From contig CAJNOI010000179.1 in the NCBI GenBank assembly GCA_905250115.1, forward strand, positions 5,493-69,492: a DNA stretch of 64,000 bases, read 5' to 3'. Each line of letters opens with the position of its first letter. Positions within the stretch are counted from its first letter, which is position 1. Made by a program: the position numbers and the translations under genes. The notes beneath the pieces were generated by a model that was given only the letters and a program-made list of their open reading frames with translations, was not told the DNA's origin and ran no database searches. This DNA comes from Adineta steineri (Eukaryota; Rotifera; Eurotatoria; Adinetida; Adinetidae). Shown piece by piece: positions 46,385-59,353 of this stretch.

Positions 46385-49300
46385 TTTTATCCTAGAACAA
46401 TTCAATTCACTTGCTTAAGACCTTAGATTAATTTAATGGAAAACGTTTTGTCAAAGAAGGAAGGTCTTTCATACTTAGTCTTTGTATTAGTAAGTAACAG
46501 TATGGAATCTAGAAAGTAAGTAATAAGTTTTAAAAAAATGCTCTATTTTTCAATAGTACATGTATATTTAAATGAAACAACAAGTTTCGCATTATAGATA
46601 CAAAAATTATGCTATTATTCATGTTAAATTTACCGTATAAATTGCGTGCTAAAAATAGTATATTTAGTCGTATGATAAAGGAAAAATCCCGTATGAATAA
46701 CAGCAAAAAAAGATTATACCTATTACCGAAATTATTAAGGATATTTTTTAAGAATCGATATGCACTCTATATCTTAAATTCCCATAACGAAACAAAAAAA
46801 GTTATTTGACCATTTGAGAATGAGATGGTATATATACTACCTCTATCTTCAAAGGGTAAACAAATACTATTTATAGAAATTTTTGTAGAAATTTTGATCC
46901 CGTCATAAGAAAAAAGTACTTTCATTTTGTTTTTATTCAAAAACTAATAAAACATTAAGCAATATGAAAAATTGTCCTACATTGAGGACATTTATAATTT
47001 AGTTGTCGAAAAAAATCCATAGTTACGCATACTCATAATACCACGTACATGTGTTGACATTTTCACCTTTTTTTTACATTCTATTCTGTGTTTTACTTAC
47101 TTGGAAAAAACCCAGCAAAGAAAATGCAAGTAAGCAGTGGTCGTTACGAGTAAAATGTAAGGTGAAAGGAAAGACAAAACCTACGTATTTGTTTTGCATT
47201 AAGCACAAAGAATATGAATAAAAGCAATCTGCACGAACAACATATGAAAACGTTTTTTATGTTGGAAAAAACCAACCACACATACAGAAAGCAACCAAAC
47301 TATTGCTCTTGTACTCCCACTCCTATTTTTTCGTATGAAAAAATAGTTCTTAGCAATTTGTATCAAACTAAATCTTCTTATTATTCTCATTGAAAATACG
47401 ACATATATTTTTTTAAGATTTTAATACTATTCATAGGAGTATTTATTTTTAAAATTTTTATGAATTTTTTCACGTTATCTCTTAACTAGTTAAAGTTACA
47501 ATTATATCTTTCAAGTCTAAAACCACCATGATCATGACATGTTTAACAAAAATACTAAATAAATTTAGTGATCAGCACCTTGATCAATAGAAAAATTTCT
47601 TTTTTAACAATAAATTTTATAACTTTTTATTTTTTAATGAATAATAACCAGTCGATCCAAAGTCGACAATATCAGATATGATATCAAAACTGAAAATGAG
47701 ATAAGAACAAGAAGAATCTACTCTTCATTATATCAATCCATGTATTTAGAACAATCTATTAAACGTTTTTCCTCTTGCATTATAATAGTTTCTCCATTAT
47801 TTGTTAACATTTATCGATAGCATTGTTCAGTCAGCTCCATAGAGATCCACACAAGATTTTGTATCTCAAATCGTTTTTCTTTTTAATTATACTACGAAAT
47901 AACTGAATAAGAAATTAATTCTCATGTTTAATGTGATGTGGTGATATACATTATTATCGTTCGTTTTATTTTAATTCTCTCCTTTCTTTTCTACAGATGA
48001 TATTAGAATATATTCCACATATATCTTGTCTTTCGTTCTCTTGTATTCACTAGGAATATTCCCCGTTCGAATATACCTTCTTCTACGCATATTCCACCAT
48101 ATATATAGACGTGTGTGAAGTAGTTTATTTTACCATAAAGTATCATTCAACACCCGATTTCAGGACGTGACATTTAATGTCAGTTCTTTTGTAATAAATT
48201 GTTTCTTAGAATAAAATTCTTGTCTTTCTTTTTGTATTTTTCTCATTAACTATTCGCAACATAATAATACTAATAAATATCTCTAAGATAGATTTTTTTG
48301 TAAGTTATAAATGAGGTATATTTTATTTTACAAATACTCTTGGTTTATTACAATTAAACATCCTATTTACAGATTATTAGTCTATGAAATACTATAATAT
48401 AACAGTAAGACTCTCATTTCTTCTTCCGTACTGTTAAAAAAAACAAATTTTCTTTCTCTTCGTCGAGAAAAAACATTACCGTTGATTTAATCCGAATGCT
48501 TGTAGCTTTAAATATTGTTGTTTTAGTGAGTAATAAAACAAGTTTCACAAATATTCTAGAGTAAAATAGTTGTTTGAGAGAATAGCATAAATCTTATTTA
48601 GCGAGATTATCATGCAATTCTCTAAATTTCATCGAAAATTATCCTTTATCATCGTTATGTAATCTTAGATACATGCATGTCTTTCGATTACAATATTGAT
48701 ATTCTCTCGTCTTTGGTTTGCAACTAGATTACTAATTTGATTCTGAAAGAGTATTTGTCTTGAAATATGAATCATTAGCTCGATATTAAACTGAGTAACG
48801 GAAAGAAGTGAAACATGCTAAAGATTATTCATATCTATGTTATTCATTTTTAAATGTTATCTTTACATTTCATATATATCCGCTTCTGAATAGATCGATT
48901 TTGACCTTAAACTGACAACAATAAAATTAATCATCTAGAATTTCAATTGTAAAATAAATGTTTTCTATGTCGTATAATATTACCTAGAGCTTCGAAGAGT
49001 TCCGTTTTATGTGCTTATTTGAAGCACTTTTTTTAAGAGTATTTGATTACTTTCAAGAATATCTATGAAGTTCAAAGTCTTTTATGTTTTAACCATGGCT
49101 ATTGTTACAATCTTATCATAGTTTGTGTAAGAAGATGATAGTTTGGAAGCTTAGTAATAGTTCGTTTATTTACGAAGAAAACACAAATATTTATGGGACA
49201 AGAAATGGTTATTTTGGTCATTCCCGTCTGTTGTAATACAACGTATTCTGGGGAAAATACCTACGTGATATCTTTTTGTTTATTACTTGGAAATAACACA

Positions 49301-49567
49301 TTCCAATATAAGTCAAAAGAAGAAGAACACATTAAGATAACGAAAGGAAAAATATCATATGATCATATATAAAGGAGAGAAAAATGTAATCTAGACTGAT
49401 ATGTGGATAAATCCCACACGATCATATATATATAGGTAAGAGCGAACGAATATTCTATATGGTCACTTACAGCTATATCCATTTCTTTGTAAAAGAGCAA
49501 TACCAAGTAAGTATTTTATTTACATTTCGATAATTCTTAGGTTAGAAAGTAAGCACTATTTTTGAAT

Positions 49568-49848
49568 ATTTATTGTCCGGATTCGCTCCATGACTTGTGC
49601 TGCGTCTAAAAATGGTTGTGTAGGATTCAGAATTAAATTATCTATCGAATGGTGTTATTTTCTAGAAAGAACAGTGAGGATATCGGTTAGGATAACAGTG
49701 TGGATGCATGGTTATGGCGATATTTTTATCCCGATGACCACCCTTCGAAAATGACGCCATTCAATAGAGAATTACACACTGCATCGAACACAACCAGTTC
49801 TAGAGCCAGAATAAGTTTCCAGGTGAATTGGGACAAAAAATAGTCGAG
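49568..49848. repeat. Imperfect inverted repeat, arms of about 105 bp
   Basis: The left arm (about 49568-49675, from TTATTGTCCGGATTCGCTCC through TGGTTGTGTAGGATTCAG to GAATGGTGTTATTTTC) is the diverged reverse complement of the right arm (about 49741-49848, GAAAATGACGCCATTC ... CACAACCAG ... GGGACAAAAAATA). The spacer is about 65 bp. No coding content. Foldback/MITE-like; boundaries approximate. Confidence 0.65.
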
Positions 49849-50244
49849 CATGGTGCTGACTTTAGTTACGTTAATTTTTAATGATATGCATCCTAGTAAC
49901 TTTTAAATTGCGCATAATGACTCTTTTGAATGATTTATCAACTAGTTAGTAAGCAACATATTCAGCATTTTCATATGATTCATTATTTTGTTTTTGTAGA
50001 ATGTACTTTTTATGAGAAAAATATGTCACACGTTTATGCTTCAATAGATCACATATAGACGTTCGTTTATAGATGATTAGATAGGTGTCCCCATAATGCA
50101 CCATATCAACGAATAATATTTATATGGTATGACATTTATAATCTTCTAGTATTGGGAAGAAAACTTTCAATAATGATATTTCACTAAAAAAGCGATATTT
50201 CCAAAACGTTTTTTTAAAGTGCATGGATTGAAAGTAATAAAAGA

Positions 50245-52500
50245 AACAATAATGTATTTCATAGGAATATTTCTTATTTCAAAATTTAAAATTCTATCAA
50301 AAAGATTTTGTCCATTAAAAAACATTTGTTTTTACATGTGACTGAGAGTCATCATGATGAAGTAAAAACATTTCATCATAACATTTAATCAAACATTGCA
50401 CAGTCAGAGTTACTGTAATCAAAACACTAGGTATTTGTTTTTTCTTGCATCAAACAATGAATATTCATTCTGATGTCACTCACTCGCAATTGATGAAACA
50501 TACTTTTTTACGTAACCCAAATAAAATGCTATGAATCATAATGACGTTTTTTGAAATACTAGCAGTGCTTATCAGATGTATACAACCTTAATAAGTTAGA
50601 TTTACGTTGTTCTATTTTGTCTGACGCAATAATTTAAAATAATAACCAATAATCCTCTATTTTTATAAAATATAATAAACTTGGAAATAATTCAATTACC
50701 AATATTCGTTTTTATCGTATATTATTTTTAATAGACATAATAAAGGAATCGAACGCTGATGCAATACACCATCTTTTATTCATATAAATAAACCAATACT
50801 TTGTTCATAGAATATAATCATTATCAAAACGAGACGGTAATTGGATTGAATCTATTGAAAATTTCTTCAATTGACGATATTTTTGTATATACTGTAGGAA
50901 ATATCCAATATGTCCAGTGACATACATATTGATATATTCTTTCTGATCATGTTAGAACATTCCTTGTATTCTTCTATCATATATAAATATGGTTCTTTTC
51001 TTTCCTCTCATCTAGGATGGGATTAGTCCCTATCGTAATTCTATATATATGATAGAAGAACACAAGGAATGTTTCAATATGATCAGAAGGACTATACCAA
51101 TATGTATATCACTAGATATATTGGATATTTCCTACGTATACGTGAGAGTTCACTTTTTTTGCACTCAAATCTATTATGTTTAACAATGTTATTTGATTGT
51201 ATATTCTAGAATATTATATAACATTCTCACCCAAAAACAGTAATACGCATATGATCAATAAGTAAAATTGTATTGCGTCTGCTTACATCTGATTCGAACA
51301 CTCTTTTAACAACGCCCTCTCTCTTTGCCTACGCTCCGTCTGATTGGCTCGTGTTTTTTCTGTTCTGTTGGTTATTATTTCTAACTTGGTTTTTTCCCAG
51401 TAACTTTTTTTCATATATAAGATAAGGTTGTTGGAATATTCCAAAAGCATTTTTATACCGGTATTTTTTGAGTTAGGTTTTTTCCATGCTTAGAAACTGA
51501 TGGTACGTAAAAGTTGTTGTAAGACCTCGATTTTTTAGCAGCTCAATTTTTAATATCTTTTTGTACAACTAGAAATCTAGTATTATCTACTGATTGAACC
51601 CTACATAATTGATCGAATCATAATATCGTTAATAATTTCGACTATAGGTATAATCATTTTTTATTATTCATAAGGGACTTTTCCTTTAACATACGACGAA
51701 ATATAGTACTTGTATTACGTAATTTATGTCGGAATTTTAAAATGAATAATAAGATGATTTATGCATCCCTAATGTGAAATTTATTGTTTCATTTAAATAT
51801 ACGTGTACTATTGAAAAAAAGAGCATTTTTATAAAACTTACTACTTACTTTCTAGATTCCATACAATAACCTACTAATACAAATATTAATTATGGAAGAC
51901 CTCCTTCCTTTGAGAAAAGATTTTCAATTACACAATCATAAGATCGTAGGCAAAGGATTATTTTGCCCTAGAGTAAGTAAAGAACAATTATCATTAAAAT
52001 CAAATACTCCAAACTCAACCATCGCGTCTATTGTATCGACATTAAGCAAGCAACCAGGAGTTCATACTCCAAATTATTTAAATGCTGCTGGATTTCAATA
52101 TACGGGTGTGAGCGATACAGCTCGCTGCAAAGACTGTGGACTTGAGGTATCGAATTGGACGGTAACCATGCAACCAATTACTATCCATTCAAAACAAAGA
52201 CCTGAATGTCCCTTCATTCTATCCCTGAAACAATCTGTAATATCAAATAAAGCTTTCACTTCATTAGCAACTACTACTATTCGAAGCATACCAATAAAAA
52301 CTGAACCAGAAAATCCATCAAAACGCCAAAAAATTGAACCAAGTAATTCAGACATTTCATCAAATACGTTAGTGGAAACAAATCTACTGAAACAAGTAAG
52401 ACGAAGAACGTTTTCTCATTGGCCACATCGTACAATTCCATCAACGGCACAAATGATAGAATCTGGCTTTTTCAACTGCAATGTGGGTGATCGAGTAATA
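50245..52500. repeat. Right arm of inverted segmental duplication (partner 40440-42655)
   Basis: Reverse-complement counterpart of the copy A arm. It differs by the element at 50893-51136 (only here) and lacks the tRNA-like insertion found in the left arm. Confidence 0.8.
50893..51136. mobile_element. MITE-like inverted-repeat element with 5-bp target duplication
   Basis: Terminal 18 bp GTAGGAAATATCCAATAT (50894-50911) is exactly inverted at 51118-51135, and complementarity continues inward over about 95 bp per arm. Flanks are TATAC on both sides (50888-50892, 51137-51141). The homologous region of copy A (about 42010-42040) has a single TATAC and no insert, an empty site. No open frame, so non-autonomous. 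Confidence 0.75.
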
Positions 52501-53949
52501 TGTATTTATTGTAATTTGATATGTCAACAATGGACACCACACACTGATGATCCATGTGAAGTACATAAAACTCTCTCGCCCAGCTGTATATACGTTACAG
52601 CTAAATTAATTCGTCCTGCAGCTTCATCTATAATTATTGTAAATGAAAACTCAACAAGTACAACGGTAAATATGAATTCATCAACAGCAACTGGTCTCGA
52701 TCCATTAAGATCTAATGAAATAGTATTTACAGCTGCATGCAATCCTGCTTATACTGAAATACCAAAACGCCACGCATCATTTGGTCTCTGGCCAGCTGAA
52801 AATTTACCATCAGTCGATGATTTAGTTCGAGCAGGATTTTTTTATACAGGCACTAAAACTATTGTGACTTGTTTTTATTGCAATGGATCATTACAGAATT
52901 GGGGTCCAAATGATAATCCAATGATTGAACATGCTCGATGGTTTCCACACTGTGCCTATGCTAAACAACTTTGTGGTGATGATTTGTATCGAAAAATTCA
53001 AGAATCAAAACGAGCCCAACAAGGTATGTTGAAATATAGGAAATTTTTAAACTAAATCTAAGTTTTTTTGTCTTTTATTTAGAACGTGCTAGAGCAAATG
53101 AATCAAAAGAAAAAGCAACTCTAGGTATGCCAGCAAGTACTACTACTACTACCTCAACTACAACAAACAATCGACAGTTACTAATACCTGATGAAAGTAC
53201 TCTATCCCGACTTGTTGCAGCTCGACTAGATCTACCAATTTCACAACGTTTATTGGATCAAAAATTTAAACTATCTATTATCAAACGATGTTGGGAAGAT
53301 CAATTAAGATTGAAGCGTAAGTTAAACAAACTGAAATATTTTGTTGTATAATTTTCAATATTCTTTCCTTTTTCTTTTAGAAGATGACTTTATATCAGAG
53401 TGTGATTTATATATTGCTTGTTTGATTCTTCAGAAACAAATCGAACACATTGATGGTAAAAAGGAAAACATTGTTATACCAAGTATAAGAATGAAACAAA
53501 TTAGAGAACAGAATGGTAAGTTTTTAGGCATATTTTTTAAGTTTTTTAATATTATTTATTTTATAGAAATGCGTACTCAAGAACAAACATTAGCTACAAC
53601 TCAATCGATGACGAATTCTACTGATGCTGATATGACTACATCATCTCCATCGTCAACAAATGAATCTATATCTCCGCAATCTTCAGTTGATTCCACAACA
53701 AAATCAACAACACCTGCAAATCAAACCGATATAAAGCCCAGCAAATCAGTACCTTCAACGAGCAATGAACAAGATCAATCAGTGAATTCAACATCATCAA
53801 ATCCTTGTGTCCTTTGTTTAACAGAAGAGAAGAGATTAGCTTGTATACCTTGTGGTCATTTAGCAACATGTGTACCATGTGGTCATTCATTACGATCGTG
53901 TCCAATCTGCCGAAGAGAGATCGAAGCTTTCGTCAGAATCTATATCTGA
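51892..53949 (+). CDS. IAP copy C: intact three-BIR, RING inhibitor-of-apoptosis protein
   Basis: Four exons (51892-53023, 53083-53316, 53381-53515, 53567-53949) give 627 residues. BIR1 ligands are C79, C82, H99 and C106; this BIR lacks the usual N-terminal Arg/Trp half. BIR2 has C204, C207, H225, C232 and BIR3 C327, C330, H347, C354. After a Thr-rich linker comes a UBA-like segment (LVAARLDLPISQRLLDQKFK ... CDLYIACLILQKQ), then an STS-rich linker and the RING (about 576-622, CVLC ... CIPCGHLATCVPCG ... CPICRREIEAFV). It is the only copy with an intact N-terminus and all domains, so the likely functional reference for the cluster. It should bind caspases or IAP-binding-motif proteins and act as an E3 ligase. 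A repeat-rich 5' flank is shared with copies A and B. Confidence 0.92.
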
Positions 53950-54494
53950 GTTCCATAGAAAACGTATTGGATAAAATATTTCATTAACGTAAGTATAAAG
54001 TCTAACAAGTTTAAAGCTCATTTTCAAGATAACCCACCACATCAGATTATTTTTCTAATATTTTCATATTCTAAATATGTCAGTTTTTGTTTTTATCTAT
54101 TATTGTTAAAGTTTTTTGTCATATATTTATTTTAGTATATGTCTTGGTACATCACTTTAAATGATTTTGAAATAAAATAAATAAACAAGGACACAAGAAC
54201 CTAGAAATTACAATTATATACTTACATACAAATGCCGTTAATGACGATAAAAAGTGTAGATAAACTTTATTTAATAAAATTGTTTGATGTCTATTTTTAT
54301 ATTTTCTTGTGTTGTATGTCTTATGTAAATACATATACCTAAGCTTTTTGCATATGATAGCCTAGAAAGATTTTAATTCACAATAAAGATATGAAAGGAG
54401 ATAAATGTTACTTTTATTTATCTCAACAAATGCCAGTAACATGTGAATAATGTGCAAAAAACAACAAGATTATATTTTTGTTCTAGAACTTTAA
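53950..54494. other. 3' flank of IAP copy C
   Basis: Inverted copy of the 3' flank of copy B (about 43930-44470) up to about 54480, immediately before the TRMT11 gene, so the duplication breakpoint lies about 15 bp upstream of that start codon. Confidence 0.65.
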
Positions 54495-56564
54495 ATGCCA
54501 CGATATTTACTCTATTTTGCTCATGAACTGATCGATTTTCGTCTGGCTGTGAGTGATGATGGATAAAATAAATATAACATAATTGATTTTATATATTAAA
54601 ATATTGTAGGAATTATTCAGTTTGGCTGAAATGTTCGGTTTTCGTGAGAGTATGACTATTGAAAGAAAACCAGATCAGGTGTGTGTGTGTATTTGAAAAA
54701 GATTAATGATGAAAGAAATCTATTCTAGGATCCATTTTTATTATGCACGTTTTCTAATGTTGATCATCTCAAACTATATTCATCTCGATCGGTTTTGCTT
54801 AAGTAAGATTTAAATTAAGATGATTTCAGTATTATTAGATTTATTTAATATAGATCTGCTTATGAATATTGGACACACGAACCATCATTGATAGATGTTG
54901 TTGATAAATTGATCTTAAATTCTGATTTAGTAATTCATAAAAATGTATTGTATTCAAACTAAATTTCTATATTATTAGCGTCCTAAATTGAATGAAACAT
55001 GGCGTATACTTGTTCATGCATTTCGTAGACAATTCACACAATCAGATAAAATTCAACGAATTGATGTAAGATAAAAGAAATCTATTGTTTTTTTAAATAT
55101 CTTTTTCATCACAATGAAATTATAGGCATTCAGTGATCGTTTAAATATCAAAAATAAATTTTGTTTAAATAATAAAGCAGATTGTACTGTAGGACTTTTC
55201 GAAAGTTATGAAGAGGGACGATTAGAACAACCAAAAGAAGTTTTTGTTGGTAGATGGGTAAGTTTCTTTTTCCATTAACGTTTTGACAAAATAAAATATC
55301 TAACATGCATTTAAGGTATGTGATGGCGCACGTCATTTAATTGATAAATATGACGTTCGAAAACGTTATTTTATTGGTGAGTAAAAAAGGAAGTGACACT
55401 AAAATCATTCGATACTTCCGTATGTAAAGTGATATTTGGTATATATGATACTACCTATTTGTTCGATAAGGACGTTAATAATTCTCAATGAGTCATTTCA
55501 TATCAAGACGTTGATTTTCTACTGCATGATTATTTGTTATAAAATATATATGAATCACTTTCATAATGTTCATCAAAATACAAATATGAATGGATATTAT
55601 AGTTCTGTTTCATTTGATTATCAAAGAGAAGAATGAAATCGATTTATTTAGGTAATACAACAATGGATGCAACACTTTCATTTGTTATGGCAAATATGGC
55701 TCAATGTCAACCGAATCATATTGCATTAGATCCTTTTTGTGGCACAGGTTAATTTTATTATATTACTTTTTCTTTCAATATTTAAAGTTATTGTTTTCTA
55801 GGTGGAATTCTTCTTGCTTGTGCTGAATATGGTAGTTATGTTGTTGGTAGTGAATTTGATTGGCGTCTATTAACAGCAAAAGGTAATTTAGTTTGAATGA
55901 TTAAACTATTATTTTTTGTATTTTGAATTCTTAATATTTAGCTAAACCAACTAAAGCCAATACGAAAAACTTAGCTCGTAAACCAGATGAAATGATGTAT
56001 AAAAATTTTTCGGATTATGGTACATTAAATCGTTTTTTGGGTGTTGTTGGAGCTGATTTTGCATATCCACCATGGCGGCCAGCATTTTCTTTTGATGCTA
56101 TTATATCTGATCCACCTTATGGTATTCGTGAATCATCTCAACATAAAAGTCGTCGACAAGGTGATGCAACAGATACTGAACCAGAAAAATATGATTTAAC
56201 AAATATTTATGTTGATTTAATAAATTTTGCTAATATTTATTTACGTATTGGTGGTCGATTAGTTTTTTTTATGCCAACACATATAATGACATATGATGAA
56301 AGTTTATTACCAACACATCCATGTTTCAAATTATTTTCTAATGATGAACAACAACTTAATCATACAACTAGTCGACGATTAATCACAATGATTAAAGTAC
56401 GTGAAAGTACTGGTGATGAAAAAGCTACTGTGAATGAAAAACTATTTAATAATTTTCGTGATTTATATTTTACACCAAATACTAAAATTTGGGAACAATT
56501 GAACAGTGAAAATGATACAAGTAATTCTTCTGTTGTTTCGAAAAAAAGAAATCATGATGAATGA
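54495..56564 (+). CDS. TRMT11: tRNA (guanine-N2-)-methyltransferase, TRMT11 type
   Basis: Ten exons (54495-54548, 54610-54678, 54729-54802, 54854-54929, 54979-55065, 55126-55257, 55316-55376, 55652-55747, 55802-55882, 55942-56564) give 450 residues, close to human TRMT11. The N-terminal part (MPRYLLYFAHELIDFRLA ...) is the THUMP-containing RNA-binding region. The Rossmann methyltransferase follows, with the SAM motif ALDPFCGTGGILLACAEYG (about 235-253) and the catalytic DPPYGIRE, the hallmark of N2-guanine RNA methylases. With TRMT112 it makes m2G10 in tRNA. Introns are mostly 49-65 bp; intron 7 is 275 bp. The donor of exon 4 is set at 54930 because the alternative at 54945 would leave a 34-bp intron. 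The C-terminal tail (KKRNHDE) is charged. Confidence 0.92.
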
Positions 56565-59141
56565 TTATTAAGATAATAAAATTATTGATTTTGTTATTGT
56601 TATCAACTAAATTTTTTTTATTTATATATTCGCTTCATTTTACTGCTAGATCTTATCAATATGCGTAGGATAGATTGTGAGGATGTGAATACTATACTTC
56701 TGTTTATTCGAAGAAAAACACATGCTATATAGAGGATGGTGAATTACACTGTTAGGGAAATATCCAACAGTAGATCAAAAGAATAAGACGAGGAAAACTT
56801 TCATAATATATAGCAACGCATATAATCGACACGAAAGGAATAATCCATATAGGAGAGCGAAAGGAAAAATCCATGAACGATATATGGAAGAGAACATTAT
56901 ATATGATATATGTATATGTGGCAATAGAACGAAAGAAATTAGATGTTATTCGAGTTTCATTCGACTACAAATATGCGATGTGAACCTCGATATCGAAATC
57001 ATGATTTCAAGGTTTTCACAGATTTCTCAACATTCGTAGTTATCCTAAAATGGAGTTTCCTTCTAATCATCCTGATTTGAGTGCTCCCTATAAAAACATC
57101 GGTATTGTATATCACAGCATGTATAATTATCCAAAAGCACTTTCTTATTATTTATATAAAATAGATAATTTTATTTTTTAATACATCGTATTTTGATGGC
57201 CTATTTCTATATCTCCATATATGCAATACTTGAAACTTGAATTCAACTATCCAATTAGGCCATGTGTTAAAGACAATCGATCAATATATATGTTACAGTT
57301 GATATGAGAATTTAGTTGAGATTAGAATACGCGAAAAAAAATAAGAATAAAAAAAATTTCTAAAAGAGAAATTCTTAGTATGTAAAAGTAGCTTTATGAT
57401 TGACATAATTTCACGTAGTTTTGTAAGAGCACACAGAAATTTTTCTTCTTTTCTTCCTATGCACATCGTTCGAAAGATGACTGGTACTCATTTATACATA
57501 TTTTTCCTAAAATCTCTATCTATTACATCTGAATAGATGATACAAAATCAATATACCTTGGATAATAAAGTAACTTAATATAAACAAGTAATCGCTAAAT
57601 GTCCCGCATGTCGTGTTTATTGAACAATATTCATAATGAATGAGAAACTTAAATAATCAAAAAATCAATTTTATCTTTAATCTGGATTTTTTTATTTATA
57701 GCATTCCAAATTCAACTATATTCCCTAACCGACTATTGCTGTTATTAAATATATTATACCCAAATAATAAATTATATACTCTAAAATCGAATAAATCTCT
57801 AAACATCGAAGCTATGCATTTTCGTCAAAAACAGTTTATCAATATATACAGTAAACTTTTTTCTCACACTCTATAATGACCACGTTATAATTCAATATCT
57901 AAAGTTGATTTTAAAACATTTCTTGATGAAACCAACATTATACGACCAAAAGATTTTGATCAAAATGTGAAATGTAAAAATATACTGCCCTCTATGAATT
58001 AGACAATTTTTTATCGTACATCTTTTAGTATATTTTATTTTCAAATACAATATATAGCAAATAATAAAAGAAATCGGTTATTATCTTTACATTCTTATCA
58101 CGCCAAGGACTAGAGGGTAAAAACAAATAGACAAAATTTTTTTCTACTACCGATCAGTCACTTTGCGTAACGTATCGATTTATTATTTTCGTAGTTTCTC
58201 AACAATCGTTATTGTGGTGATTACGTTTTATGAATAAAAATGAGTAAGAAAGCACTCAAAAATATATCTGCATATTCGTTATTTTTTTTTGTTCTGTTCT
58301 TATCAAGATTTTGACAGTAAATGGGAAGTAGGCAATAATAATAAATCATTTTTGTTACCTATTACCGTTTAGCCTCGTCAAAATCCAAATCCCAATAACG
58401 ATAGATAAAGGACAAAAACCAGAGGGGGGGGGGATTTTAAATGCTTGATTAGTTTTTAACTAAAGAAGCCAAAAATAGTCGTTAACGAAAGTTATGATCA
58501 AATTTGATAATCGATGTTATTATTACGAATAAAAATATTCGATGTCTCATTGGATAATTTTATATCATCACAGGTGTAGTTAAACAAAAACAAAATTATA
58601 GATATAAGCATGAACGAAAGACTTTTTTGATAAAATGAAAAAAAATATTATATTTGAGTATAATTCATGCCACGAAACATGATTTGATCTATTTTACAAT
58701 CGTAATAAAAAACAATTCATGAAATTTGAATATCTATTTCAAATTTATTACATTCGTAGAAATATGATTAATAAAACGACTACTGGATCTTAGTAATATA
58801 TATTCTATTCTTGATATTAATAATCAGAAAGTAAAAATATCTTGTCATTAAACTAATGTTTGAATTTGTTTTTCATTCATATTCGACACATGAGAATAAT
58901 AATACGAAAACAAAAATATGATTGTTGTTTCTATATGAAACTATCAGCAATGCACGAGACGGGTAATCGAATTATATTCTATTGTTGTATTTTACCACAC
59001 GTGTAAAATAATTTTGTACATAAATTAGAAGGTAAACCCGTCGACGAGATAAAAGTACGATACGGTAGGTAATTTCTATCATTTCTAAAGTAAGCCAGTA
59101 TTCACCAACATACTTTTATCATAGGTAAAATACATCGTTAA

Positions 59142-59149
59142 TGACGTCA
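59142..59149. promoter_or_regulatory. CRE-like octamer TGACGTCA
   Basis: Perfect palindromic CREB/ATF site about 205 bp upstream of the methyltransferase ATG (59354) and about 95 bp upstream of the TATA-like box. Confidence 0.35.
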
Positions 59150-59241
59150 AACATATAATGGAGGAAAAAAATTATCACATTTGTACTACGTCAGTACATA
59201 GAAAAACCCCAGTTTTTTAAAATACTCGATTGCATAAATAT

Positions 59242-59251
59242 GTATATAAAA
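59242..59251 (+). promoter_or_regulatory. TATA-box-like element
   Basis: GTATATAAAAGG, a close TATA consensus, about 110 bp upstream of the ATG at 59354. If used, transcription would begin near 59275, which excludes the upstream in-frame ATG at 59240 as the start. Confidence 0.4.
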
Positions 59252-59353
59252 GGAGAAAAAAAAAGAATATTATTATTGTTGTTGTTTATATCGAGCAATA
59301 ATACCTATATATATATATACACCGATTTTTTTTATCATTATATTATTACAAAA

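Larger units (their letters stand above)
46473..51891. other. Head-to-head spacer between IAP copies B and C
   Basis: 5.4 kb with no gene seen. 46490 to about 47100 resembles the 5' flanks of A and C. About 47400-50240 is unmatched AT-rich DNA apart from the inverted repeat at 49568-49848. 50245-51890 is the inverted counterpart of the copy A upstream region and holds the inverted-repeat element at 50893-51136. Confidence 0.6.
56565..59353. other. Intergenic, possible decayed coding traces
   Basis: No intact gene. Around 57640-57876 and 57905-58003 two open stretches in different frames read like eroded protein (FPNRLLLLLNILYPNNK; DFKTFLDETNIIRPKDFDQN), but I recognise no family. A run of G at 58426-58434 stands out. 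A CRE-like octamer lies at 59142-59149 and a TATA-like box at 59242-59251. Confidence 0.45.

Noticed and set aside
56740-56960. Possible relative of the 50893 MITE (GGGAAATATCCAACA at about 56756)
   Set aside because: Only a short end-like match; no opposite inverted end or target duplication found.
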